Part shown: one piece after another, positions 1-7,754 of the stretch
How positions within the stretch are numbered: the first letter of the stretch is position 1
Layout: each line of letters starts with the position of its first letter
Assembly (NCBI GenBank): GCA_011064865.1
Contig: JAAKFX010000052.1
Span: forward strand, 1-10,839
DNA from: Candidatus Anoxychlamydiales bacterium
Lineage (GTDB): Bacteria > Chlamydiota > Chlamydiia > Chlamydiales > SM23-39
DNA: 10,839 nt
Direction: 5' to 3'
Notes under the pieces: model-generated
Told to the model about the DNA's origin: nothing
The model's database searches: none
The model's input: only the letters and a program-made list of their open reading frames with translations
Program-made: the position numbers and the translations under genes

Positions 1-237
1 TCGATTTTTTATGGCAGCTCAATTACAATAGAAAAATATTCAACTGCGCCAGCCTTTAATATCTTTTTAAAAGGCCCAACTCAAGCGGTGAATATGTTTA
101 ATGAAAACATTCCAAATCTCATGGAGCAACTTAAAGCTGCAAAATTAAATGTTGGTAGATTAGAGGCTGAACATGAAAAATTTACATTTAGAAGAAAACC
201 AAAAACTGGTAAAAAAGATTCAGGATCTCAAAAGTAA
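1..237 (+). CDS. sctP: SctP/CdsP-like T3SS needle-length control protein, C-terminal end (partial)
   Basis: The open frame enters from the left edge in frame 1 and ends at TAA 235-237, giving the last 78 residues. They read as the C-terminal part of a FliK/YscP-type substrate-specificity switch (T3S4) domain: a beta-rich piece (ITIEKYSTAPAFNIFLKG), a helix (NENIPNLMEQLKAAKL), a short 'NVGRLEAE' strand, then a basic hydrophilic tail (FRRKPKTGKKDSGSQK). In FliK/SctP proteins this domain contacts the export gate and switches secretion once the needle reaches its length. The stop lies 6 nt before the sctQ start, and SctP directly before SctQ is the order known in Chlamydia. The assignment rests on fold pattern plus synteny, because the family is poorly conserved in sequence. 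The N-terminal ruler region is outside the window. Confidence 0.72.
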   Translation, partial: SIFYGSSITIEKYSTAPAFNIFLKGPTQAVNMFNENIPNLMEQLKAAKLNVGRLEAEHEKFTFRRKPKTGKKDSGSQK

Positions 238-243
238 AAAATT

Positions 244-1401
244 ATGGATACATTAGAAAAATATTCTTGGCTTAACAAAATCAACAAAACGCTGCTCTCT
301 TTAGATGAGAGTCCTCTTTTGAGAACATTCGCTCCTTTTGATTTTGAAAAATTTAGCTCTATTTTAGCTAAAAAATTTTCTTTAACATCACTAGATATTC
401 AGCCATCTGAAATGCAGTGGTTAAAAGCTGACGATTTAAAAAAGGGATTTTCAGATAATGTTAATTACCTATCTTTTATTTTTTCAAATTTAGAAGGAGA
501 AGTCTATCTTTTAATGGATTTAGAAGATATTGAAAAGCTAACTAACAAGCTTTTATCACAAAAAGATAATATTCAATTTTCAACAACATTTTTGCAAGAG
601 AGTTATTTTAGATATGTTGCTCTTAAAACTTTAGATACTTTGTCTGAGATAAATCTTTTTCAAGATCTTTCTGCTAAAATGGTAGAGATAACTCAACCAT
701 TGAAAGAAGATAGTCTATGTTTAGATATTAAAATTAAAATTTCAGATGTTACATGTTTAGCTAGAATAGCAATTAGCCCAAAATTTAGAAAAGCTTGGGA
801 AAAATATTTCATCTCGAACCCTCCTTTAAACGCTGAAAAAATATCAAAAAGTTTAGAACTTACGATGTCGGCAGAGATTGGATCTGTTAATTTAAATTAT
901 CAAACACTAAAAAAAGTTAAAATTGGCGATTTTATAATTTTAGATCACATAAATTATGATCTAAAAACTCATAAAGGCCAACTCATGTTAAAATTAGGTG
1001 ATAGTAATCTATTTTTAGCAAAAACAAAACAAAACAAATTAGAAATTATAGATTTTGTCAAATATGCAGAGGATACATCTATGGAAAAAGAAAATAATGA
1101 TGAGATAAAAAAAGAACCTATTAAAGAAGAAAAAGCTGTAAAAGAAGAGACTCCAACAGAAGAGATAACCTCAATAGAGACTTCACAAATAGAGAATATG
1201 CCTATTAACATAATAGTAGAAGCAGCAAGATTTAAAATCACTTTAGATAAGCTCATGAGCATGCAACCTGGAAATCTTTTAGATTTAAAAGTACATCCTG
1301 AAAAAGCTGTGAATCTTGTTGTCAATGGTCAAAAAATAGCTACAGCTGAGCTTGTCAATTTAGGTGAGACTCTAGGCGTTAGAATTTTAGAAATGGGATA
1401 A
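244..1401 (+). CDS. sctQ: SctQ/CdsQ type III secretion C-ring (sorting platform) protein
   Basis: This 385-aa protein is of the SctQ/FliM-FliN class, a cytoplasmic T3SS component that docks substrates and the ATPase complex below the export gate. The C-terminal SpoA (FliN) domain is clear at about residues 319-385, with the motifs 'LDLKV', 'VNLVVNGQKIATAELV' and 'LGVRILEMG'. A weaker SpoA1-like segment lies at about 200-262 (EIGSVNLNYQTLKKVKIGDF). Between them, residues 280-318 form a charged linker rich in Glu and Lys. The N-terminal 200 residues are the usual poorly conserved SctQ body. The start at 244 lies 6 nt after the sctP stop and has no good SD at normal distance, so translation is probably coupled to sctP. 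A 171-nt gap follows before the kinase gene. The order sctP-sctQ-kinase-sctC matches Chlamydia. An internal start at 1081 is listed separately. Confidence 0.9.
   Translation: MDTLEKYSWLNKINKTLLSLDESPLLRTFAPFDFEKFSSILAKKFSLTSLDIQPSEMQWLKADDLKKGFSDNVNYLSFIFSNLEGEVYLLMDLEDIEKLTNKLLSQKDNIQFSTTFLQESYFRYVALKTLDTLSEINLFQDLSAKMVEITQPLKEDSLCLDIKIKISDVTCLARIAISPKFRKAWEKYFISNPPLNAEKISKSLELTMSAEIGSVNLNYQTLKKVKIGDFIILDHINYDLKTHKGQLMLKLGDSNLFLAKTKQNKLEIIDFVKYAEDTSMEKENNDEIKKEPIKEEKAVKEETPTEEITSIETSQIENMPINIIVEAARFKITLDKLMSMQPGNLLDLKVHPEKAVNLVVNGQKIATAELVNLGETLGVRILEMG
1068..1073 (+). promoter_or_regulatory. Internal Shine-Dalgarno AGAGGA inside sctQ
   Basis: AGAGGA with a 7-nt spacer precedes the in-frame ATG at 1081. 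This is one of the best SD matches on the + strand before the sulfatase start, whereas the annotated sctQ, pkn5 and sctC starts have none at a normal distance. Confidence 0.6.
1081..1401 (+). CDS. Putative SctQ-C, made by internal translation initiation within sctQ
   Basis: An ATG at 1081 is in frame with sctQ (codon 280) and would give a 106-residue product: the charged linker plus the complete SpoA2 domain. The sequence just upstream is AGAGGA (1068-1073) followed by 7 nt, a better ribosome site than that of the full-length start at 244. In Yersinia, Salmonella and Shigella, sctQ genes are known to produce a short C-terminal SctQ product from such an internal start, and it forms part of the sorting platform. 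The presence of this product here is inferred from the SD and the domain boundary. It is an alternative product of sctQ and not an independent gene. Confidence 0.6.
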   Translation: MEKENNDEIKKEPIKEEKAVKEETPTEEITSIETSQIENMPINIIVEAARFKITLDKLMSMQPGNLLDLKVHPEKAVNLVVNGQKIATAELVNLGETLGVRILEMG

Positions 1402-1497
1402 AATAATTTTTTCTCATAATTATTAGTAATAAAATTTTGAATATTTTGTGTTTAATTCTTAAAAAATTTAATCTTTTCAAAAAAATTACTAAATCAA

Positions 1498-1503
1498 TAT
1501 AAG
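1498..1503 (+). promoter_or_regulatory. Possible -10 element in the sctQ-pkn5 gap
   Basis: The 171-nt gap 1402-1572 is very AT-rich. It holds a weak all-AT inverted repeat just after sctQ (AATAATT 1402-1408 / AATTATT 1418-1424) and a TATAAG hexamer at 1498-1503. A -35 match at the right distance (TTTCAA, 1475-1480) is poor. A promoter for the kinase gene could sit here, but AT-rich DNA gives such matches by chance and this is a weak call. Confidence 0.2.
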
Positions 1504-1572
1504 TCCATAGCAAAAAAAAAAGCAAATCAGTAATATCAAAATATCTGAGATAAAAACAAAAGTTGTATCAAT

Positions 1573-3144
1573 ATGCAAAATGAGCAAATAGCCGATCAAC
1601 CAACTCTTCCAACATATACAAAAAACGTAACTCCGATACTTCCTAAAAAAATAGGGCCATATAAGATTGAGTCTTTATTAAAAAAAGGAGGGATGAGTTT
1701 CTTATATTTAGGGGTTGATCAAAAATCAGCAAAACCTATAGTTATAAAAGTTTTATCACCTAAATTTATAAAAAGTGAAGATGCGGTTAAAAGATTTTTA
1801 AAAGAAGCAGATATTATAAGACTCTCTAACCATCCAAATATAATAAAACTTTTTGGTCAAGGCACATGGGATCATGGGCTTTATATCGCTATGGAATTTA
1901 TCCAAGGAATTTCTCTAAAACAGTTTTTATTAGAAAAGTCTTTATCAATGCACAAAGCTTTAGAGATAATTTTGCAAGTTGCATACGCTCTTTGTCATTT
2001 GCATACCCATGGAATTATTCATAGAGATTTAAAACCTGAAAATATATTAATTACAGAAAACGGCCAAATAAAAGTTATAGATTTTGGAATAGCGCAGCTA
2101 CTTGATGAAGAAAAAGAAGATAGTATAAAAGCTCAGTTTATGGGAACACCGATTTACATGAGTCCTGAGCAGAAAAAAGATCCTAATAGTGCAACATTTA
2201 CATCTGATATCTATTCACTTGCTGTTATCACTTATGAGCTGATATTAGGAAAGCTTTCCCATGGAACTATTCATCTATCTTTAATACCCAAAAATTTTAG
2301 AAAGATATTAGAAAAGGCTCTTAAAGAAGATCCTAAAAAAAGATACTTAGATATCGTTGATTTTATAACAGATATCTCTGAGTACATGAAATCTCGAGAT
2401 GAGCTTGAAGATAAAAACGCAGAAGATAGCTATGATGAAATCTACACTTCACTAATAAATACTGATAAATTATTTATCAAGCAAGATACACCTAATTGGA
2501 AATCTTTAGAAATTGCAAGTGAATATGAAAAGACTATCTCCTCTTTTGGGCTTTACATTGATTTTTATCAGCTATCAGAAAATGTATTTGTAGCTCTTAT
2601 GGCAAAGGGAGAGAAAAATGATTTAGAATCATATATTCATACAGCTATTTTCAGAGGTTACATTAAAATGGCTCTGAGTCTTTCTAAAGCTAAAAAAGAT
2701 TTTTCAGCGGCTAGTATTTTAAATGAAATAAATCTAGCGCTTACAGAAGATAGTTTAGAACAAAACTTTTTCATCAACTTATATATCATGAATCTTAATG
2801 ATGATAAAATTTTATATTCTAGTAGTTTAATGACAGATAATTATCTAGTAGATAGTGCAACGCATAAATGTGCAAATATAACCGTTAACAATAAAAAATT
2901 ATCAGGAAATGCAAATGATCTTTTTGTTGAAACTAATTTAAATTTTAAAATTGGAGATGAAATAATTTTATTATCAACAAAAATAAAACCCGAAAAACAA
3001 GATGCAATAAAAAAACAAATTATTGATAACGTTTTATTTTCATGTCACAATCAAACAGAAAAGATAATTGCGAGATTTAAAAACTTAATTATAAAAAAAG
3101 AAAAAGATACTTTCGCATCTATTTGCATACGCAGAAAGGCTTGA
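1573..3144 (+). CDS. pkn5: Pkn5-type Ser/Thr protein kinase fused to a degenerate PPM/SpoIIE phosphatase-like domain
   Basis: This 523-aa Hanks-type kinase sits between sctQ and sctC, the position of pkn5 in Chlamydia. The kinase domain (about residues 29-272) has its key residues: a glycine loop variant (KKGGMSFLYLG, 37-47), ATP-binding Lys59 in VIKV, Glu78, the catalytic loop HRDLKPEN (150-157, Asp152), DFG (170-172), GT-x5-SPE (191-199), Asp212 and Arg257. It therefore looks active. After a charged linker, residues 320-523 follow the layout of a PPM/SpoIIE phosphatase: 'FGLYIDFY' where GGDYYD is usual, 'VALMAKGEK' where the GDVSGKG motif is usual, a 'LNEINLAL' helix, 'INLYIMNLNDDKILYSS', 'KIGDEIILLST', and a terminal 'DTFASICIRR'. 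Two metal-binding aspartates appear replaced (Leu327, Met343), so this half is probably a pseudophosphatase. No transmembrane segment is seen, so the protein is cytoplasmic or secreted. The ATG at 1573 has no SD. Kinase confidence is high; the C-terminal fold is inference. Confidence 0.9.
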   Translation: MQNEQIADQPTLPTYTKNVTPILPKKIGPYKIESLLKKGGMSFLYLGVDQKSAKPIVIKVLSPKFIKSEDAVKRFLKEADIIRLSNHPNIIKLFGQGTWDHGLYIAMEFIQGISLKQFLLEKSLSMHKALEIILQVAYALCHLHTHGIIHRDLKPENILITENGQIKVIDFGIAQLLDEEKEDSIKAQFMGTPIYMSPEQKKDPNSATFTSDIYSLAVITYELILGKLSHGTIHLSLIPKNFRKILEKALKEDPKKRYLDIVDFITDISEYMKSRDELEDKNAEDSYDEIYTSLINTDKLFIKQDTPNWKSLEIASEYEKTISSFGLYIDFYQLSENVFVALMAKGEKNDLESYIHTAIFRGYIKMALSLSKAKKDFSAASILNEINLALTEDSLEQNFFINLYIMNLNDDKILYSSSLMTDNYLVDSATHKCANITVNNKKLSGNANDLFVETNLNFKIGDEIILLSTKIKPEKQDAIKKQIIDNVLFSCHNQTEKIIARFKNLIIKKEKDTFASICIRRKA

Positions 3145-3156
3145 GAGAGCTTTTTT
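3135..3156 (+). terminator. Possible weak intrinsic terminator at the pkn5 stop
   Basis: AAAGGCT (3135-3141) pairs with AGCTTTT (3148-3154) through one G-T wobble, around a 6-nt loop that holds the stop codon, and a six-T run covers 3151-3156. The stem is short and GC-poor and the T run overlaps its right arm, so the call is tentative. If real it would separate pkn5 from the sctC unit. Confidence 0.3.
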
Positions 3157-3244
3157 ACAAAATGATTTATTAAAGAAAAATCTTATTTAAAAATTTAATT
3201 TTATAAATGTAATAAATTTTCAATAAAAATTCATAATGAAAAGT

Positions 3245-3272
3245 TTGCAAATATTTGCTCAAGTGTTATTAT
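3245..3272 (+). promoter_or_regulatory. Candidate sctC promoter with an overlapping 12-bp palindrome
   Basis: In the 177-nt gap between pkn5 and sctC, TTGCAA (3245-3250) and TATTAT (3267-3272) are separated by 16 nt and resemble a housekeeping -35/-10 pair (4/6 and 5/6 matches). A perfect palindrome, GCAAATATTTGC (3247-3258), overlaps the -35 and could be an operator. A small GGGGA...TCCCC hairpin (3281-3297) would lie in the leader. The match is by eye in AT-rich DNA. Confidence 0.35.
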
Positions 3273-3321
3273 TCCATTAGAGGGGATAAAATTTCCCCAT
3301 ATATGATTGGTCAATTTAGAT

Positions 3322-6300
3322 ATGATAAAAATAATAAAGTTTCTTAATAGAAAATTTATCTTAGCTTTTTTAATGTTTTCAACTGTTAGTAGTTTTGCTA
3401 TAGAAGACAAAAAATTCACTCAAGCAAATGAATTTACCATTAACTATGAAAATGTTGCGATTTTAGAATATATTCAATTTGTTTCAAAAATATGCGGGAT
3501 TAATTTCATCTATGATGAAAAGGATTTAAATTTTACAGTCTCGATTGCATCGAAAGAGCCAATAACAAAACAAAGTGTTATGTCATCTTTGATGCAAGTT
3601 TTAAGAATTAATGGCCTATACTTAGTAGAAGAAGGACAAAGTGTAATAATTTCAAAATCTGAAGATGTAAAAGAGCTAGCACCGATCGTTGCAAGAGGCG
3701 ACAAAGATTCAAATTATCCAATTATCACAAGAATTTTATCTATTAATAATGTTTCACCAGATGAAATAGTTACAATGGTGAAAGAGATGGTATCAAAAGA
3801 CTCTTTAGTAGAGCTGCTCTCAGATACTAGACAACTTATCATTACAGATGTGATAAGCAATGTAGAGAAAATCACCTCTTTAATAGAAAATTTAGATAGA
3901 GCAAAGAGCCCTTTAGATATTGAAATTTACTCTCTTCAGAACAACTCTTCTAAGACGTTGATAACTTTAGCAAAACAGATAATGGAACCTTTAATTGCTA
4001 AAAATCCCTACATTTTGGTTCCTCAAGACTCAACTCGAAAAATATATATTATCTCAACACCAATGCTTGCGCAAAAAACTCTAACAGTATTTAAAAATTT
4101 AGATATTGAGCCAAAATCTGAGATAAAAACTTTAGAAAATCAACAGATTTTTATTTATAGACCAGTGTATCGCACACAAGATGATTTAAAAAATGCTTTA
4201 AAAGAGATATCAGCTAATTTAAAAAAAGAGGGAATGCCAAAAGCCGGTCTTATTGAAGCTATAGATAACATGAAATGGCTAGATGACACAAAATCTTTTG
4301 TATTTTCAGCAACAGACGCTACTATATCTAAACTTCAAAAACTGCTTCAAAGTTTAGATAGTGCAAGCTCTGGTCAAAAGACCATACATCCAACATTTTT
4401 CTTATATAATTTAAAGCATGTATCTGGCGATAAAATAGAAGAAGACTTAGAAAAGTTATCGGAAAAATTTAAAGATCAAGACGTAAAAGATCAAAAACTT
4501 TTAGATGTTTTAGATACAGCGAAATGGGTAAAAGAGACAAACTCAATTCTTTTAACTGGAGATCCGACAGCTATCGATGAGGTAAAAAACATTATCGCTC
4601 AATACGACAATGCACAAAACATGAAAGTAACATTTTTTATCTATACACCAAAGCATGCAACTTTAAATGATTTAGATAACTATTTAAAAGATGTTTCTAA
4701 AAATTTTAAAAGCTCTAATCTCGCTGATCCAGAGCTTATTGATGCAGTAGAGTCGATGAAAGTTTTGCCATCTATAAACTCAATAATATTTACAGGCTCT
4801 GAAAATTCTTTAACAAAAGTGAAATCACTTTTAAGCTCATACGATGTATCAAAAGAGGGTCTTTTTAAAGGTAACTTTTTAATGTTAACTCCAACACATG
4901 TTACTCTAGATGATGTTGAAAATGCTTTTAAAGATATCTCTAAAAACTTAAAAAGCTCAGGACTCGCAGATCAACCTCTACTAGAAACAATATCTTCAAT
5001 GAGGCCTGTACCTACTACTAATTCAATAATATTTACCGGCGATCAAGATACTTTAGTAAAAATTCAATCATTATTTACTTCTATAAATGCACCGACATCA
5101 AAACAAGCTATTCAAGAGCTTGGTAAAACAAATTTTTGGGTCTATCAAATTCAAAAAGCAAGTCCATCTCAACTAGTAGGTTCTATAAAATCGATAACTG
5201 TAGATCTTGAAAAAATAGATTCCTCTGATAAATATTTTATAAGCGCATTAAAAAGCATAAGATATGTAAAAGAGACAAATTCTATAATTTTTGTTGGAAC
5301 ACCAGACGCTTTAAAAAAGATAGAACCTCTTGTTAAAAAATTTGATATACCATCGGAAAAAGGTGAGATTACATCAACTTATTATGTATATAAACCTACT
5401 TATTTAACAGGACCAGAGCTTGAATGCGTTTTATGTGAATTTGCAGAAAACTTAAAACTTTCTAATCTTGATAATGAAGGTTTATATGAGACTATAGAGT
5501 CCATGAAATTTTCTGAACAAACAAACACTTTAGTTTTCACTGGAGATTCAGACTCTATACAAGAGATAAAAAATCTACTTGCAAGTTTTGATGTAGCAGA
5601 TAGTGAACATCCAACCGCTCAAGAGATCTCAGGTCTTGAAGATCTAGGATTTTTGGTATATAAACTTCAATATCATAAAGGCGATGAAATTCAAGAAGCA
5701 TTAAAACAGATCGCACAAGATTTAAAATCAGCTGATAATGAAGCTGCAGTTAAATTCAAACTTGTAAAATCTATAGATTCTGTTCAATGGATAAAAATTA
5801 CAAATTCAATCTTATGCTCTGGTGATAAAGATACATTATCTAAATTAAAAGAGCTAATTTCCAGTTTAGATGTTCCACTAAAACAGGTCTTTATTGAAAT
5901 TTTAGTTATTCAAACAACTCTAACAAATGCTTTAACTTTTGGACTTGATTGGGGATCTAAATATCAGCATAAAGATCAAGCTGTTTTAGGAATGAGCAAT
6001 TTCATCCCAGCTGCAACAGGTTCAACAAATCCATTTGCAACTACTTTTAATACAATTAATACTTCTACAAAACCAACTGGTACAGATTTATCTTTAGGGG
6101 ATGGCTTTAATTTAGGAGTGATCGGGGATATCTTATTTCACAAAGGAAAATCCTTTTTATCATTAGCCTCACTACTTAAAGCACTTCAATCAGACACTGA
6201 AACCTCAATAGTTTTAACCCCTAAAATAATTGCTCAAGATGGAAAATCTGCAACAATCTTTAGTGGACAAAATATTCCATATACAGGATCTGTTATTCAA

Positions 6301-6822
6301 AACACAGCTGCAAACACTACATCTACAACAAACTTAGAGTATAGAGATGTTGGAACTAGTTTAACTATTACTCCAATTTTAGGAAACAGCGATACAGTCT
6401 CATTAACCATAGAGCTCGAAACCTCTTCAACAGCATCAACAACAGCAAATCAATTGCAGCTTGGATCTTTGACAGGAATAACAACTACAAAAACAAATAT
6501 GTCAACTGCAGTGCAGCTCGCTAACAAAAACTTTTTAGTATTAAGTGGAATGGTTACAGATTCCAAACAAAGATCAAAAACGGGAATTCCATGTCTCGGT
6601 GGTATACCTCTGATTGGCGCTGCCTTTTCTACCGATGATAGAAATCTATCTAGAAATAATATTGTTATCTTTGTAAGACCGCATATAATAAATTCGTTTA
6701 AAGATATGAAAAGTGTATCAAATAATCAAGAAGATTACTTTAGAGAGCAAGCTGGCACTCCAACACTTGAGAAAGATTATGATGAATCTGTAGAACTCAT
6801 TAAATCTTATGAAAATGACTAA
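3322..6822 (+). CDS. sctC: SctC/CdsC type III secretion outer-membrane secretin with seven extra repeat modules
   Basis: This is the outer-membrane ring of the injectisome. I place the start at ATG 3322 (1166 aa), because a Sec signal peptide begins there (basic MIKIIKFLNRK, hydrophobic core, cleavage after SSFA at about residue 26). An in-frame TTG at 3307 would only add five residues. N0 and N1/N2-like domains span about residues 36-265. Seven tandem modules of about 76-78 residues then follow (about 275-852). The secretin core begins near 'VFIEILVIQ' and carries the family marks 'VGTSLTITPIL', 'LSGMV', 'GIPCLGGIPLIGAAF' and 'NNIVIFVRPHII'. A short polar tail ends the protein. Typical T3SS secretins are near 550-700 aa and the Chlamydia CdsC about 920, so this one is very long because of the repeats. 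No SD is visible. The 3' end overlaps the following lipoprotein gene by 14 nt, implying co-translation. Confidence 0.95.
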   Translation: MIKIIKFLNRKFILAFLMFSTVSSFAIEDKKFTQANEFTINYENVAILEYIQFVSKICGINFIYDEKDLNFTVSIASKEPITKQSVMSSLMQVLRINGLYLVEEGQSVIISKSEDVKELAPIVARGDKDSNYPIITRILSINNVSPDEIVTMVKEMVSKDSLVELLSDTRQLIITDVISNVEKITSLIENLDRAKSPLDIEIYSLQNNSSKTLITLAKQIMEPLIAKNPYILVPQDSTRKIYIISTPMLAQKTLTVFKNLDIEPKSEIKTLENQQIFIYRPVYRTQDDLKNALKEISANLKKEGMPKAGLIEAIDNMKWLDDTKSFVFSATDATISKLQKLLQSLDSASSGQKTIHPTFFLYNLKHVSGDKIEEDLEKLSEKFKDQDVKDQKLLDVLDTAKWVKETNSILLTGDPTAIDEVKNIIAQYDNAQNMKVTFFIYTPKHATLNDLDNYLKDVSKNFKSSNLADPELIDAVESMKVLPSINSIIFTGSENSLTKVKSLLSSYDVSKEGLFKGNFLMLTPTHVTLDDVENAFKDISKNLKSSGLADQPLLETISSMRPVPTTNSIIFTGDQDTLVKIQSLFTSINAPTSKQAIQELGKTNFWVYQIQKASPSQLVGSIKSITVDLEKIDSSDKYFISALKSIRYVKETNSIIFVGTPDALKKIEPLVKKFDIPSEKGEITSTYYVYKPTYLTGPELECVLCEFAENLKLSNLDNEGLYETIESMKFSEQTNTLVFTGDSDSIQEIKNLLASFDVADSEHPTAQEISGLEDLGFLVYKLQYHKGDEIQEALKQIAQDLKSADNEAAVKFKLVKSIDSVQWIKITNSILCSGDKDTLSKLKELISSLDVPLKQVFIEILVIQTTLTNALTFGLDWGSKYQHKDQAVLGMSNFIPAATGSTNPFATTFNTINTSTKPTGTDLSLGDGFNLGVIGDILFHKGKSFLSLASLLKALQSDTETSIVLTPKIIAQDGKSATIFSGQNIPYTGSVIQNTAANTTSTTNLEYRDVGTSLTITPILGNSDTVSLTIELETSSTASTTANQLQLGSLTGITTTKTNMSTAVQLANKNFLVLSGMVTDSKQRSKTGIPCLGGIPLIGAAFSTDDRNLSRNNIVIFVRPHIINSFKDMKSVSNNQEDYFREQAGTPTLEKDYDESVELIKSYEND
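4144..5877 (+). repeat. Seven tandem protein-level modules within SctC
   Basis: Approximate module positions are 4144-4377, 4390-4620, 4627-4854, 4873-5097, 5128-5358, 5374-5607 and 5644-5877. Each starts with a strand of the type 'FFIYTPKH', then a 'DDLENALKDISKNLK' helix, a 'LIDAVESMK' helix, a strand such as 'TNSIIFTGD', and a closing helix 'KIKSLLSSLD'. The TNSIIFTG signature is kept in most copies and most degraded in copy 1 (TKSFVFSAT). Copies 3 and 4 are the most alike (both have KxxSKNxKSSxLAD). The copies have diverged in DNA, so this is an old protein-domain expansion. The beta-alpha arrangement resembles the ring-building N1/N3 domains of secretins. Confidence 0.88.
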
Positions 6823-7753
6823 AAAAATCTTACTTTTTTCCCTTTTATTACTAGGTAGTAGCTGTTATAGGGTTGAAGAAAAACTAGAGCCTAAGATTAG
6901 CTATAATATCAAACAAGAACATATAAGCAGTTTAAAAAATCCATTTAAATCCCTTAGTTTAGAAGAGCGATCTCAAGATTGGGGAAAAGAATTTATAATA
7001 GCTAAAAAATTTGCTAAAGATTTAGATCTATATAGAGCCATTACAAACTTTAGAAGAGCTGAAATATTATTAGATGAAGATAATTGCTATAGACTACAAG
7101 AGATCGAATATAACATCGTTTTAAGCTATTATTTAGGGCAAAAATACGATGAAGTTATCGAATATTTTGAAAAAAGCTCACTTTGCTATGCAGATAAATC
7201 TTTTGAAGCATTTGAAGATCTTTTAATTATTTTATATGAGAGTTATAAAGAGCTAGAGGACACAGATAAAATCAAAAAGATTTTGGAGCTTTTATCTGAC
7301 AACTACCCTGATATGGAAAAAAAAATTGAGCTCTCAACTGCTTTAATAGATGCTGATACAGAATCCTTAAAAAAAAAATATTCTAATAACTTAAAGATAC
7401 AAGAGCTTGTAACTTCATATGAAAAAGAGAAAAAATCTGTAAAGACAGCGCAGCTATTAAATACCTTTATTCCAGGCACAGGCTATTTATATTTAGGTCA
7501 AAAAAAATCTGCTGCAACAGCTTTTTTATTAAATGGATTATTTATCTATGCAAGCTATGAGTTTTTTCATAGAGGCTGGACAGCTGCTGGCGCAATAACT
7601 GCAAGTTTTGAGGCAGGCTGGTATTTCGGTGGTATTTATGGAGCTGGAGAAGAGGCTAATTTTTATAATGAAAGGGTTTATGAAACAAAAGTAACACCAC
7701 TGCTTAATAATGATCGGCTCTTTCCTGTTTTTTTCATAAAATATGGTTTTTGA
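6809..7753 (+). CDS. TPR-containing lipoprotein with a C-terminal glycine-rich hydrophobic domain
   Basis: This 314-aa protein has a lipoprotein-like signal (MKMTKK, hydrophobic LLFSLLLLG, then SSC with Cys19). The lipobox is relaxed because -3 is Gly. Residues 55-165 are helical with TPR-like spacing (RAITNFRRAEILL; NIVLSYYLGQKYDEVIEYFEKS; AFEDLLIILYESYKEL). Residues 218-285 form a different domain, beginning 'FIPGTGYLYLGQKKSAA' and continuing with hydrophobic, glycine- and aromatic-rich stretches. The P-G-x-G-x-x-Y-x-G pattern resembles small TM2/DUF5683-like membrane domains. The start overlaps the end of sctC by 14 nt and the stop lies 1 nt before the YidD-like start, so the three are probably one transcript. 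ATG 6815 is an alternative start. I do not recognise a named family. A role in envelope assembly, or as a pilotin-like helper for SctC, is conjecture from context. Confidence 0.82.
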   Translation: MKMTKKILLFSLLLLGSSCYRVEEKLEPKISYNIKQEHISSLKNPFKSLSLEERSQDWGKEFIIAKKFAKDLDLYRAITNFRRAEILLDEDNCYRLQEIEYNIVLSYYLGQKYDEVIEYFEKSSLCYADKSFEAFEDLLIILYESYKELEDTDKIKKILELLSDNYPDMEKKIELSTALIDADTESLKKKYSNNLKIQELVTSYEKEKKSVKTAQLLNTFIPGTGYLYLGQKKSAATAFLLNGLFIYASYEFFHRGWTAAGAITASFEAGWYFGGIYGAGEEANFYNERVYETKVTPLLNNDRLFPVFFIKYGF

Positions 7754-7754
7754 T

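Noticed and set aside
969..1325. 118-aa open frame on the - strand within sctQ
   Set aside because: It lies wholly antisense to a well-supported coding region. Its Ser/Phe/Ile-rich translation is what antisense to a Lys/Glu-rich AT-rich gene gives, and there is no family motif.
1402..1424. Terminator after sctQ
   Set aside because: The inverted repeat is seven A-T pairs with a 9-nt loop, too weak to call as a terminator in this AT-rich background.
3307..3321. TTG at 3307 as the sctC start
   Set aside because: ATG 3322 begins a standard signal peptide directly; the five extra residues add an acidic residue ahead of the basic n-region, and there is no SD for either.
3231..3419. 62-aa open frame on the - strand across the sctC start
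   Set aside because: It is antisense to the sctC signal peptide and upstream gap, with low-complexity composition and no SD worth noting.
3510..3704. 64-aa open frame on the - strand in sctC
   Set aside because: It is antisense to the conserved N0 domain and has no recognisable features.
4144..5877. Tandem DNA repeat or CRISPR-like array in sctC
   Set aside because: The periodicity exists at protein level only; the nucleotide copies are strongly diverged and lie inside one open frame.
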